From assembly GCA_000469685.2 (NCBI GenBank), contig LS997565.1:24229272-24293271 (forward strand): 64,000 nt of DNA. Direction: 5' to 3'. The notes under the pieces were generated by a model that had not been told where the DNA came from, searched no databases, and saw nothing but the letters and a program-made list of their open reading frames with translations. This DNA is from Haemonchus contortus (lineage: Eukaryota > Nematoda > Chromadorea > Rhabditida > Trichostrongylidae). Positions 23,653 to 35,734 of this stretch are shown piece by piece. The stretch's first letter is position 1, and each line of letters starts with the position of its first letter. The position numbers and the translations under genes were made by a program.

Positions 23653-26600
23653 TCAAAGGGAATATAGGATCTGCCGATGAGTATAGGAAGCGTCTTCGAG
23701 CTTAAATTAGTACAGGAGACGGTTATATCATATGACCGTACCGAACTGATCGTTTGTAGCCCATTTTGATGATACGATGCATAGTAAACAGTTACATGAA
23801 TTCACCATGTATCGATTTGAATTGCGGCTTATGAGTCGCAATGATGTTGTTACCATATTTATGTAATACTAAGTGATACTCTTCAGCACGTTCTTCAGAA
23901 AAAAGGAGTGCATATATCAATTCAAATTATTTACTGAGTTTATGTGAGGAGAAGATTGTCCATCATGGAAGATCAAGAATGAATAAGAGTGATCCAAAAA
24001 ACATAAGACTATTTTTTTTCAATTCTATAAAACTCACCTGAGCCTGCGGAGTTCTTGTCTTCAATGGTATGTCCCTCCGAGCTACATCGCTTCCCGATCT
24101 TCTTTTCAGATGCAGCTGTTGCTCTCTCGATTTTCTTTGTCTACTCTTGTGTAGTAGAGCATTGTCCTCGTTTTCCAGCCATAAATCGCGATTTTTGGGC
24201 ATCCTTTTCTGAGTTTCCCGCTCCCCTGCTCCTTTCCATAGTCTCTCCCTCTTAATAAAAATCGAGTAGTCAATTCGAGCTGTTTAGGATAGGCACTGTC
24301 CCATTTCAGAGTGCGATGCGGCTTCTTTGCGTTTGCAAAAGCTTGTGATGTAGCAATAGGAACTGTTACGTCAAACTCAATTTCCCATAACATTGAATCG
24401 GGTCACCCGGCTGAGGACGGGCTCCCCCTTCTCGTGGCAAAATGGCCTACTCGCCTGAAGCTTTTTCAAATTTGAAGGCTTCGGTATATGAGAATAGCAG
24501 TTATTCATATCCCACCGAATACTCAAACACCCAACACAATTCGTCCGCAAACATTCGAGATTTCGCTTAAAGTCTATATTAACATTTTTGTTGCCTACGC
24601 CTCCTGTAAGCGGAGTTAAGTCCTGCCGCCCGACATAGGTGCTCCCATCCTGCCGACTGTGTTTCTATCGGATATGAGCGCCCCAGGTCGAAGCTTAAGT
24701 TTCTCGCGCGAACCCCGCCCCGTGGGTGGAGTCCGGTCTTGCGACAAATCATAAGTGTTCCTATCCTGCCGCCTGTACTCATACCAAATTTGAACTCTCT
24801 GGGTGGACGGGAAACGGAGTTATGAGTTTCCGGTAAAACACACACATACACACACACCACACATACACATACACACATACACACATACACACATACACAC
24901 AGGCACGCTCACACATACACACACATACACACATACACATACACACATACACACACGCACACACGCACGAACACACATACATACACACGCACACACACAC
25001 ACATACACAGACCCACACATACGCACACACACACATACACACATACACACATACATACACATACGCACACACACATACACATACACACACAGACACACAC
25101 GCACACGCACAAACACATACACAAATACATGCATACACACAGAGACATACAGTAGCACACATACACACATACATTATTAGTACATTAGAGCCAGCAAGCA
25201 CTGGACCTTTCGTCCGAATAGTGCCAGATCTAATGGGTTCATTCTCCTGAGTAGGAGAATACACAGGTTTCGTTATACGCAGATATTCAATTCGTTTTTC
25301 TTCCGTACGACGAAACGGCTTGAGGAGCTTCCTCGTGAGGTACTGCAGTCGCCAAATGGTGAGTCCTTTAGAAGAAAATTGAGGAAAATCGATTTGATAG
25401 AGTTACTTGGCTTGGATAATTGGGTTCGTTTTATCGTGTATTTGCAGGCTTTCTTTAGACATTCTATTTTTCCATTTCGTGCTTCCAGTCTCGTCAGCTT
25501 GTTGTGGTGTGAACTAACGTACGTGTAGTAGAGGGACAACAGATACTGCAGCGGACGGTGTTTGTTGGCTTTTCTTGTGCATGGCATTGATGAGTTGCTC
25601 CTCGGTTTGGTTGAGTTAACAATGTTCGTCTACATTGTTCTGTGTTCTTCATAATTGGTTTTAATTGTCGCATATGGTGCTGTGTCTTGTTTTGTTGTTA
25701 TTGTTTTTACCTTTTTTGTTTGTTTTTTCCTTTCTTAGTTGCTGGATCCTTAGCTGAAGTGCGTGATATCAGCCGGCTGTTTCTTTCCTTCTATGCTGAC
25801 TTGCTTACTTTCTTTCTTGCCTTGTTTGGTGCTGCCTGTACCTTCTAACTCCAGCCTTCTGTTGTCCTGCCAGTTTCCGATGAGTCGGTTCCACGTGGGA
25901 GGTTGGCATACCCGTGTGCCGAAGTACCGACTCTGTTTTATGACTCCAATGGACGAGGCACCATGGCCAACTGATGTGGATACTGGCTTCTTTTGATCTT
26001 GCGGTGCTAGTTTTTAGCGCTGCACTGCAACAGGGCTACATCTATTTCGCCTCTTCTATCCTCCGTTTCTCATACGTCGCTTGACCCAGCGGACTGACAT
26101 TATTCGACTTGGCCTGTTTAGTTTGTTTGTTATGGTCTAGCTTTTGCCTTATGCCCTGATTTTCCTTTTAAGGTGCACTCTGTGAGTGTATAAATAAATA
26201 AATAAATAAATAAAATACACACATACACATACATACACACACGCACACACACACATACACACATACACACGCACACACACATACATACACACGCACACGC
26301 ATTATGCACATACACACATACACATACACACACATACACACACACACTCTTAGCGCGTTAAATGCAGTAGGATGATCGACGACGGAGCTCAACAATGTTT
26401 GCAGTTTTATACAGTGTACCGCAGAAATCACCCCCGACCATCTCTGGACTATCCATTCGATTCCTTGGAAGTAAGTACCTAGCCCAAGTCGGCTGCTAAA
26501 ATAAGAGGTAGGGCTAAGTCAAGCGCATCGTGGAGGAAATTTCACAACCTTTTAATGTGACACCTACAGCTTCATTGTAGAATCTGAATGCTAACGAAAA

Positions 26601-29600
26601 GAAATTGCTCGTTCGAATCCGAATAAAGAGAGGTTCGAATTAAGTGAAATGCTTCTGTTAAGATCGTAGCAAGAGCATTATTGCTCATTTTGTGGGGCGA
26701 AGTAAGATCACAGCGTCTATCGGATTTCGCCATGATCCGCGCCATTTCTATTTTTGTCATTGCTTTTCCTCATCTACACCATGATCTTCCAGCTCTTCCT
26801 AAGCCGCGAGCAACGTCAATGCCCTAGTTTATGCTTTCATTTGCATTTCATGTTTGTTTCAATTTTTTCTTTCCTCCCTCTCTTTGGAGCTGAGTTAGGA
26901 TTCTCGGTCCGCCTTTCTGTTCATTTACTGCCTTATGCTGGTATCTGACAAGTCGTTTCCACGAGGGAGGTTGGCATACAAAAGTTCCGACTTTCCCTAG
27001 TGCCTTCTTCTTGGAGGAGGCATCATGGCCAGCTGGTGCAGGTACTGGCTATCTGTATCTGCTCCAAGGCTGCAGTTGAGCTATCGAGGCGTGTATGGCC
27101 CACTCTTCGGAGATGAGTTGCTTTTCTACCTTCACCCTAGTGCATATACTGTCATTTCAGGGGACTGTCACAGCTGGCTCAGCTCTGCTCAGCTTGCTTT
27201 ATCTTGATCTCCTGTAGTTGTATACCTGTCCTCAGTTCCCTCTATTGGCGTACTCGATGGGTGAATAAATAAATGAACTGAATGAATGTCTTTTAATGTG
27301 CTCAAAAGCGTGCTCCAATGACACTAACAATTAAAAAACCAAGCCAAAGTGGGTGTATGTCGTTTGGCGCGATGGGCCGGGTCGCGCCGCCTCAAATGGG
27401 AGGCGCGACCCTGCCCATCGCGCCAAACGACTGCCTCCCAGCCAAAGTTAGGGAGGCAGTGCGTGTAAGATTATGCCAGAAATTCAGTAAAGAAAGGAAT
27501 TAAATGAGCGATTCCTCTTTCACAACCAACATTCCTTCCTCACAAAATGGTGAGACCAAGAAGTGGGATTTGATTACGCATGAATTTTCGATGAGTATTT
27601 GGGGGAGAAGTTGCTCGCAGATTATGTAATAAATACCGTTCGTTGTGTTCTTGTTATATGCGCCCAACTATGTTGAGCAAGAATATTTCCGTTGCAGTCT
27701 TAACACTACCATTTCGCTTACTTCTTACCTCTCATTAATCGGATTTGAACAATGTGAAACAAATCCACTTCAGCAGTACCGTGTGCCTTCAGATTTTTCA
27801 AATACGAATTCAAACTGATAGCTCAGACGAGTTCAAGGCTGATCATTTTATTAGATGAGCCCAATCTACTGTATCAACTTTAGAGGCTATTCAGCCCTGA
27901 GTTACTCATTACTTACAATTGCGGCGAAAATTGATGGCAAAGAGCTCCTTCGCATACCTCTCGCAGTTTTTGGCGATCCCTTTGCTGTTCCACAAATATG
28001 TCAGAGCTGGGCCTGAAACAATTCTTACTATGTGAAAACGATTTCTCTGCAAAAATTGATTGACTGACCTATTTGATTGATATGTTGAGAAAGAGTCAGT
28101 AACACCTCGTTGTGAAATGATTTTCGGAGTCAAATTTAACTTATTTCAAGAATGCCAGTGTCTTCAGGCGCCTAGCTACAAGGATGCTCGGGTGAGGTTC
28201 TGCTGCTACTTAATAGCTCTCAATCGTCACCAAATAGGAAAGTGAAAAACAATGCGTCGAACTGGTTGTGAAACTCACCTTGACAAAGGCTTTGTTTTAC
28301 TCTTCATTCTGTTTTTCTTTGGAAGACCTCCCACAACAAGATCAGATTTCCTTTGCTGCACTGAACAAATAACTTCTGACATCTAATAGCAAAATATAAT
28401 ATTATATTAGTACCGGATGGTACAGTACATGGCGGTTCATAGATAGCCGCCGAAAAAACAATGAAGGAAAGTAAATACAATCATGATTCATCATTCTTTC
28501 ACAAACCTATAGATATAGATAAAGTAGTGCTGCTTGAGCAAATGTAATGATTACGATTACCTATTATTTTTTCAAGATGAAGATAGGATATCGAGGAATT
28601 TTGTCCCAAGGCTTGAAAGAAGGGTGCAGATATGCTCTATATGGGAATGAGCATACGTTTGTTCATGTATGATGTATGATTCGTAAAAGATTTGCTGTCT
28701 TTATTGTTAATGTTGTGACAGAGTGATTTGTAAGTCCACCATATGAAAGTAGGTAATGTCATGAGTATAGTTGGACAACGTTAGTCAATGTTCAACAAAG
28801 CAGTGCGGGATCATTTCGCCGGAACAGGGTGTTTCTAGACCTTTTGAGTGGGGGAGAAAGGAACAATACGAGCAAGTAGCACTACAAAGGTGATTGAGAT
28901 TACACAACCTACATATCGAGCACACAAGACTGGATATTGCATACCAGTGCACTTTTTGTTTTAGACTGTGCACGTCTTTATCTCCTTCCCCCTTGGCCGT
29001 AGGATTGCTGTTCTCAGTACTCTACACCATTTACTTCGCAATACGTAATTTTCGTTACATTAGCTCCGCCAAAACACTTCATGATGACTTGCACCCACCC
29101 CTTATTCAGGGTTCCAGCTAATCGCTTCCCTCAAGCTTCAAACTGTGTGGCTTCGCTTATTAGGTGATCCCTTGACGTCGCACTGTGCCACCACACTACA
29201 CTCCTTACCAATTTACTCTCTAGTGGGGACGGTCAGCTCGTGCGTCTGAGGACGCGTGCGGCTAATTGCGCGGCGAACTTCGTGGCTATTTGTAGGACTT
29301 TGACGCCACTTTTCGGGGCACGAACTCGAAGTATAGTAGTCAAGTGGGGTCAGTTGCCCCATGATCCGAATGATGAGCGCTAAAGTCGTTCAAATTGTTA
29401 CGAACGTCGCCGAGCAATTTGTCCGCGCGCATCCTCGGACGCACGAGGTGTCACATACCGTCTCTAGGCCTTGCTCACAGAAAAGTGGTGTTAGGTCGAT
29501 CATGCACGTCTTACACGACACCAGAACGCCGTTTAATCCACCAATACGTCAATCTTTGCTTCTACACTGCGCCGAAAGGTGCTTTTTAGAAGTCTGATTA

Positions 29601-32600
29601 ATGGAGATTGGAGGTGTCCCCTAAATTTCTGGTGTCTTTTTATCGCCAAAATGTGTCGCCTCTGCTGTTTTTACGATTCACGAGGGATGCTGTGGAAGCA
29701 GCTTCAGACCGAGAACAGCATCTGTCCATCCATATCACAATAACGCTTGGCCCCATATAGCTAAACTGGATCATGGTGAAATGAAAGGAATCGGCTGAGA
29801 TGCATACAGTTCTAATCCGCTCTAACTCGCTGATATTTCTGAGCGCTTCAGTCCTTAGTTCGTCTCCTGAAGGCATAAGGCACTCGCAGAGGAATGAATG
29901 GAACGGCCTATTTAATAGGTCAGGCACTGTAGTAACAAACAGTGCGATTCTACAGTTGAGTAAACTCCTTGCAAGCCGAACTAGAAAATGCAAGTGGTAA
30001 AATTGTCAAACGGTTGAAGATATTTATGCGGACTGCTATATCCGGAAATGATAAACAAACTTTAGCTGTCCTTTGTGGACAGGTCACGTATGCCACATCA
30101 GCGAACTGTACAACTGAATGATTTGCAAGAGACTCGTTAAGAATTGTCCTAATTCGGTCGGGAATTACCTCAAATCTCGGAGCCGCTACATGGAGGTATA
30201 ATCTCACAAAAGGACAGGGTTGAAGCAGAGTAATGCCAAGCCACGGAGTTAGTGTGCACGTGCAGTACTGAGGTCAAATACTCCTGCTGATGCCAACTGA
30301 AGTCGCGCCCCCAACCTTCTGAGGTTCTACATTTGACATTAGATTGATAGAGAAATTAAAAACCATCGACTCAATACCTGAACTTCGATTTTCCAACTTA
30401 CTTTAAATTCTTTTTCCTTCTTCGTATCTATCCATAGCTCCTCTTACGTAACTGCATAAGCTAAATACTCATTCACAAGACTGCACTATTCTTAATAAAA
30501 GTCGAATGCGTGGACGTACATTGAAGAGGAAATGCACAATGCCGAACCCTTCAGCCTCAGCCTTTTATAGACGTCATCAAAAATGCATAGGCCACTTCAA
30601 CTGAATTATTCTGTTTGAATCGATAAGGTTTATTTACCACCAGAAAATTATTATGAGTGATTGTTCTGGAATGTGACGACTAGGACTCGGGCCATTTGGA
30701 CTCCAAAAATAAGGCACAGTCATGAACAACTTTCTTTACACGATGTTCTGCTTGAACTTCTTAAGGATTGCCTAACGTGGTCTAAAATCTGGTTCCAGCA
30801 TGTGTTGGTATTGAATTTTCGTTTAAATCACCTGACCAGGAATTAAAGATTAAATTGGAAGAAATTGGAGCATATGAAATATAGAAGAGTGGGAGCTCGC
30901 CAGAGCATTTTCTGAAGATGTCCAGAGTGACCTTTCGCTCATAGCAATCACAAAGAATTTGAACTCACTGAAGTCGTACGATTTCGCCCTCTCACTCGGA
31001 GTGAACGCAATGCGCACACCACTGTCGTCGCTCCACCTGAAGTTGTTGATGCAATAGAATTATAAGATTTGGATATGATGTCCAAATCACATTGAGCTAA
31101 TGAATCGACCGTAATTTGAAGTCACTGATGTTTGATTGGTTATGCTTTCAGAAGGTTTTTTCTGTAGGGTTTGTAGTAAAAATGCATGTCGTCTCCATTA
31201 GCAATTGCGAACGCGTGAGCTGGATGACTTTGCTTGTTGCGAAGATTGATGACAGTTCATAAGGGTGATGGTAAAACTCCAGCGAATCCCATAACTTTTT
31301 TACTCAGTTGGTGTAGTATGTGCCAACCTAATGCTTGAACAAATGAGATAGACTCATGCTTACAAATTTCCCGATGGCTATTTTATGGAAAACCGGCCAA
31401 ACGGATCTAAATTCACGAGAAAACGCGAATTTTCGCAAAGGGATATTGTGGAATCGGTGATCTACGACTACAAATAGGGCTCTCCGGTGGTGGTTAGGTG
31501 GCTTATGTAAGCTGTGATGGCAATGGGATAAACAAGTCTAAGAAGCGATAGCGAACCTTCCCGCTAGAGCAGAACAATAAGTCGATTATCTGTTGTTAAG
31601 GTGGAGTAGTAAACCTGAAGTACCTAAGAAGTTGTTTGAGGGGTATACGCAAGCACATGACCAGGGACCTTTTGATCACTCGGCATTTAGAAGTGCAGAT
31701 TGAGTTAGACACTGTGAAACAAGGCCATATACTAGGAAAATTGTATGATGACAGGCTTTGCAGGGATGTCGTTGTCGATCCGATTACAAGTAAGAAATTC
31801 CACTGTTGTGTGAATTCAAAAGCAATCACGAACTGGGAATTGTGCACCTTTTTTTCTTACCCAACTACATGGCCGCATTGCATGCTGTCCAATTCCCCAG
31901 CACAGATGTTATTCATTGATCACCCCTTGATCGGAACTCGGTTCTGTATTCAATAACTTGCTGTTCTTCAGTGGCCTATCCTCAGAGAGTTGAGCTATGT
32001 GCGATTTATGTGATCTGTGTGTGATGGTTCGACGCTGCGCACGCAACAGCGCAATGGCTGCTTTCATAGACCACGATTTGGTGAGCTTCATAGTCCACGA
32101 TTTGGTGAGTCGCGACTGGTCGCTCGCTTGATAGATCGCGCGATCGATCGCTTGCTAAATCGTGGACTATGAAAGCAACCAATGATGGCGAGCGGCACTG
32201 GGATCTGCTTTAAAATCATTCAGCGGTGGAATGGCATTTTATCAAGCAGCTGTATCCTGTTTCGCTTCTTTCTTCTGCCTAGGCTTGCACAAATCCAATT
32301 GATTCATTCATAAGCGACTCGTCGCATATGAATGAAACGGTTCTGAAGAAAAACAAGTGGATGGAAAGCGCGCGAGGAGCAGGTCGCGCATCCGTCACTA
32401 AGGTATAACCAAAGGCCCGAGTATAAATGTCTTATTGAAGACTACTCACCATGACTAAACGACTCTGGACTAGGATTGAATGGGTGAAATCTTAATTTGT
32501 TCGTACATAAGGGAAGAACACCGTCGTTTTCAAGCGCGACGAAAACCCCAATAGTGAATTTCCACTCCATACAGTATACTACATATGTGAAATCTCTAAA

Positions 32601-35003
32601 ACGTAAGGCACATAGTTGCAAAACTAGAGTAAACTTAACTGTGTTTCTGTTAATTAATTACATATAAATAGGAAAATGCTCATACTAGTACCAATGGATT
32701 TTTGAAGCGTGCATTTTTCTCTTTGAAAAACATTTTTGAACGACACCAAGGGTTCGGGAGTCGTAGGTCCGATCCTGTAGACGGATATCTTTTATCGGTT
32801 TCATCACCATCCTCCGAAATTCAGACGAAATATCCCCCCTCCCCCCTCCCCGTCCCCGAATAGAGCCTAAAAAGGCTTGAACCAAATAAGTGTTAACATC
32901 GATGTCCAACGTATAGATGTTTCCAACTTTTTCAACCTTATGGAACTCAATAAGTAGGGGTCATACCGCTCCCAAAAATCTAACTTTATTTATACTTATA
33001 AGAGACATAGCCCTATAGGAATATCACATATCACTTTTTTTACCGAGTGTAATTAAGATCCTTCACTGCGGCTTCTGTACGTGACATCATAATAATATAC
33101 AAAATGGAAAAAACTGATAGAAACTGAATGTTATACGGAAATGTTATGAGCAGTAGATGTTGCAATAATTAATATAAAATTTGCACCGTGTTTCCCTGTG
33201 ACTTCTTCTGGAAGAGCGTTGATTCAAAGATGACTCGCGACGAGAAGGAAAATATGGAGCAGTTGCTGCAACAGAACAACTTTTCAATTTAGAATCAATC
33301 AAGTTCGAAGTAAACCAAGGTAAGTGGCCCGAAGGATTAGTCAAATACAAATGGCTCTCCACGCAATGAACTACATATTGTTTTTCATTTGTATTTTCGA
33401 AGCTCTTGATACTCCACTTTATTGGTTAGCTTTCGGCATATAATGCCTTCTTCAGACCTTAACTTTACAATACATAGTTGCAAACTATCAGTCAACAATC
33501 AGTTACTACATAGAACATATCGGATCCTGTCAAACCAACCGGAAATGTTGGGGAAGAGGGGAGTGGACCTATTGGCGGGGAACTTGAAAGAAAAATGAGA
33601 CCGCTCTTCTCCAGAGGCGACGGAGTGTTATCACTCAATCAGTCTCAGGAGGTCACGCATCTCCTCCTTTGCGTTGATTTCCGGTCGGATACGGTATATT
33701 TCCCGTGCCTCCATGATTTTCCTTTCCAAAGGCCGTACCAAGTATCTATGTAAAACTCTCACATCGAAAGATGGAGCATTCTCCTTCTCATGCCTGAGTG
33801 TACGGCATGAGAAGGAGAATGCTCCATCTTTCGATGTGAGAGTTTTACATAGATACTTGGTACGGCCTTTGGAAAGGAAAATCATGGAGGCACGGGAAAT
33901 ATACCGTATCCGACCGGAAATCAACGCAAAGGAGGAGATGCGTGACCTCCTGAGACTGATTGAGTGATAACACTCCGTCGCCTCTGGAGAAGAGCGGTCT
34001 CATTTTTCTTTCAAGTTCCCCGCCAATAGGTCCACTCCCCTCTTCCCCAACATTTCCGGTTGGTTTGACAGGATCCGATATGTTCTATGTAGTAACTGAT
34101 TGTTGACTGATAGTTTGCAACTATGTATTGTAAAGTTAAGGTCTGAAGAAGGCATTATATGCCGAAAGCTAACCAATAAAGTGGAGTATCAAGAGCTTCG
34201 AAAATACAAATGAAAAACAAGTTGGAATGAAGCTCAGAGATAGCAGCATTTTGAAAGAACTACATATTGTCTAACGATACCAGAAACTCAGTAGAAACCA
34301 ACTTGTAGCTTTCTACAGGCGCAATATTTCTTCTTACTTTTTGGTTACGCCCAATAAAAGAGAACTAGCTTGGAAAAGATGTAAACTCACGTATAATGTC
34401 ATCTTTGGAATCATATAGATTAGACTTCTTTATGACTTCCGGGGATGCATATCGAACTTCATGGTCTCCTTGGGCGATAATACGATGGAAATAACGACGA
34501 CGTAATTCTGAACAAAAAAAGCTTCAAAAGTCACAACTTCACCCTTTTTTCATACTAATCTACTGCCAAAAAAATTAAGGTGAGTCCGTTATAAAGGCGG
34601 AACCAGAATGTCCACTTGGATTGTTCAAAAAAGGAGCGCTTATCAGTGTCAATTCAGTTTTTCGTTAAGACTAAGTTGGTTTCTGGTTTTTCGGTTTGCA
34701 ATGTTAAATAGCTCAACTTAGCTCGTCAAACTCCACTAAACAGAGCATGACAAATCCCGAAAGTTAATTTCGAAGCCACCATGGGCACAACAAAGCATTG
34801 GCGCCCGCTATAATTATAAATGGAAGGCTGATACCGGAAAAATTGAACTATGTGACTTCCTATATGAAGAGGGGAAATTACGATGTTTAGAATAGGATAG
34901 ATATTCAAACAAACTGGGATGTTGTGCGTGATAAATCTACGGCGTGTTGAAGATGAAAGCTTCCTACCTCGATCGGTGTGCTTCATTGAGCTCTGGAAGA
35001 TCC
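23653..35003 (-). CDS. Unidentified split gene, 5' end not found
   Basis: Exons in transcription order: 35003-34968, 34507-34391, 33265-33187, 32469-32450, 28360-28279, 28012-27917, 27814-27729, 24279-24038, then a tentative last exon 23700-23653 ending in TGA. Every intron starts GT and ends AG, and all seven firm junctions keep one open frame (phases 1,1,2,1,2,2,1), which is unlikely by chance. The partial protein (about 250 residues) is strongly basic and charged. Recognisable stretches: KHTDRELRRRYFHRII, HEVRYASPEVIKKS, an Arg/Ser-rich segment (PSRRESSLNQRSSRRSH), LPKKNRMKSKTKPLSRPSSD, EQQRDRQKLREVCEGAL, FLNSYLKNLKAHGTAEVDLF and ENEDNALLHKSRQRKSREQQ. No signal peptide, membrane segment or catalytic motif is visible, so a soluble, possibly nuclear or scaffold role is only a guess. 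Introns hold LINE tails, microsatellites and a Penelope palindrome. I do not recognise the family. Confidence 0.7.
24839..25176. repeat. CA-rich microsatellite
   Basis: About 340 bp of ACACAC interrupted by AT (ACACATACAC units). Long open frames on both strands here (Tyr/His/Thr on plus, Cys/Val/Tyr on minus) are artefacts of the repeat. It lies in the 3.4-kb intron of the minus-strand gene. Confidence 0.95.
25280..26215 (+). mobile_element. Non-LTR retrotransposon 3' end, copy 1
   Basis: An opening frame FFRTTKRLEELPREVLQS followed by SFRRKLRKIDLIELLGL resembles the extreme C-terminus of many LINE reverse-transcriptase proteins (a W/L-x-x-LP-x-x-[IV]-x-x-S...F-K/R-x-x-L pattern). About 800 bp of pyrimidine-rich 3' UTR follows, ending in GTGTATAAATAAATAAATAA, a TAAA tail. 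The UTR contains TTCCACGTGGGAGGTTGGC, repeated in the copy at 26757-27290. Confidence 0.6.
26217..26348. repeat. CA-rich microsatellite
   Basis: About 130 bp of CACACATACACAC-type repeat immediately after the TAAA tail of the first LINE copy. It may have grown from the tail or been the insertion site. Confidence 0.95.
26757..27290 (+). mobile_element. Non-LTR retrotransposon 3' end, copy 2
   Basis: It shares the motif TTCCACGAGGGAGGTTGGC, the following GGAGGCATCATGGCCA-like segment and a terminal GTGAATAAATAAATGAA with the copy at 25280-26215. It is 5'-truncated with no coding part, in the same orientation as copy 1 and inside the same intron of the minus-strand gene. Confidence 0.6.
27359..27431. 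repeat. GC-rich perfect-stem hairpin
   Basis: GTCGTTTGGCGCGATGGGC is mirrored by GCCCATCGCGCCAAACGAC, and inside it GGGTCGCGCC is mirrored by GGCGCGACCC, leaving a small loop. A second hairpin (ACTGCCTCCC / GGGAGGCAGT) follows at 27430-27460. The stem is far more GC-rich than its surroundings. It could be a minimal MITE. Confidence 0.75.
29233..29450. repeat. Foldback repeat, family member 2
   Basis: AGCTCGTGCGTCTGAGGACG at the left is mirrored by CGCACGAGGTG at the right, with inverted similarity running about 70 bp inward (GGCGAACTTCGT versus ACGAACGTCGCC). The centre reads AAGTGGGGTCAGTTGCCCC. It resembles 22636-22879. Confidence 0.55.
29451..32059. other. Intron interior of the minus-strand gene, no feature recognised
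   Basis: Most of this lies in the 4.1-kb intron between exons 32450 and 28360. Scattered open frames of 60-117 codons (for example minus 29640-29993 and plus 31636-31956) have no recognised motif. Confidence 0.45.
32060..32176. repeat. Inverted repeat with duplicated arm
   Basis: CTTTCATAGACCACGATTTGG and the adjacent near-copy TTCATAGTCCACGATTTGG are both mirrored by AAATCGTGGACTATGAAAG at 32157-32175. The loop contains GATCGCGCGATCGATCG, itself palindromic. Non-coding; inside an intron. Confidence 0.6.
32450..32469 (-). other. 20-nt micro-exon of the minus-strand gene
   Basis: It is bounded by an AATCCTAG acceptor and a GTGAGTAG donor. It adds one base to close the codon from exon 33265-33187 (CG+T, Arg), six codons (PESFSH) and one base to open Val with exon 28360-28279. 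Without it, the two flanking exons would not join in phase. Confidence 0.55.
33378..34220. mobile_element. Head-to-head Penelope-like palindrome
   Basis: Two 417-bp arms (33378-33794 and 33804-34220) are inverted copies around a 9-nt loop, with almost no differences and no length change. Each arm encodes the same fragment reading outward (plus 33800-33967, minus 33631-33800): HEKENAPSFDVRVLHRYL then EAREIYRIRPEIN and a stop. This matches the C-terminal tail that follows GIY-YIG domains in Penelope-like elements (EA..I....PE/N pattern, compare 61471-62157). Each arm continues into a 3' UTR with a hammerhead-like motif and CTTCGAAAATACAAATG at the tip. GAACTACATATTGT occurs at 33368-33381 and again at 34257-34270, a 14-bp target duplication; 36 unexplained bases lie between the right arm and its duplication. 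The insertion sits in the intron between exons 34391 and 33265 of the minus-strand gene. Confidence 0.8.
34140..34174 (+). ncRNA. Hammerhead-ribozyme-like motif in the Penelope arm
   Basis: Reading: GGT (stem I), CTGAAGA (fits the CUGANGA core), one extra A, stem II GGCAT-TAT-ATGCC, GAAA, then GCTA, where AGCT could form a two-base-pair palindromic stem III and CUA is a permitted cleavage triplet, then ACC closing stem I. Only three pairs of stem I are seen. An identical mirror copy lies on the minus strand at 33424-33458. Penelope-like elements are known to carry hammerheads with very short stem III, which supports the reading; activity is unproven. Confidence 0.45.
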
Positions 35004-35021
35004 CTGGTCGGGATTCATATT

Positions 35022-35219
35022 CTATTCAGACGCTGAAACCCTTGACAACCAAGGTGGAAGCTTGAATGATGCGAAGTAAACTGAAAGAGGGCCTAGACGG
35101 AACAAAGAATTAGTCAGCCCCTGAATAATGGGTCTGACATGATCGTAGAAATGTACTAGTTCATAAAAGGCCTGCGCAGGGCCCTTCCTTAACACATATG
35201 GCCTTTCATCAAGTTTCAA
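35022..35219 (-). other. Unrecognised open frame upstream of the first detected exon
   Basis: This 65-codon minus-strand frame (starts MKLDERPYVLRKGPAQAF) ends just before the acceptor of exon 35003-34968. It has no splice donor in phase with that exon, so it is not included in the gene. It may be transposon-derived. Confidence 0.2.
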
Positions 35220-35734
35220 CTTCTCTTTTCAAAAAAAACCTTTTGAGGCTCTTGACTGAGCCTCTCCAATTTTAGGGATGTTTTCAGAAAATCGTAGAAT
35301 CTCATTATACATAAGAATGAGTGACTTTCCAGATACAACAGAGGCAGGGTGCATTGAAAGGATTGTGACTTATGTCGTCAGGAAGCCAAAAGTTATAGTA
35401 CTGTCGAGTAAATAGTGATAACGAGTATGAGTTCGTGCCTAATGGAAACAGAACTGTCAAGGTTAATCATGCATACAGTGCACGGGTCCTGACCTTTTGA
35501 GAACAATGGCGACGGGCCTTCGTGCTTTCAGACCTTAATTGTCAAAGTTCTGTGACATACATAATTTTTCGTGCCGGAACTGCGCTACAGGCACGCGCAC
35601 GCATTTAGAAATGAAAGCTACTGCTCAGCCCTCCGCTCCCCCACCCCCACCCCCAACTCCTCCAAACTAAGGCGACAGGCAGGAACGAAACTCCAAAAAC
35701 GCCCACAGAAAAAGTCGCCCTGTCAAAGCAGTGG

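Noticed and set aside
24779..25264. Long open frames on both strands (up to 161 codons)
   Set aside because: They are read through the CA-rich microsatellite; the Cys/Val/Tyr and His/Thr strings are repeat artefacts.
26600..26625. TTCGAATCC resembling a tRNA B-box
   Set aside because: No A-box at the right spacing and no cloverleaf.
28073..28134. Possible exon between 28360-28279 and 28012-27917 of the minus-strand gene
   Set aside because: It has a donor-like GTCAGT, but its only open frame starts in phase 0 while the upstream exon ends in phase 2; skipping it keeps the frame.
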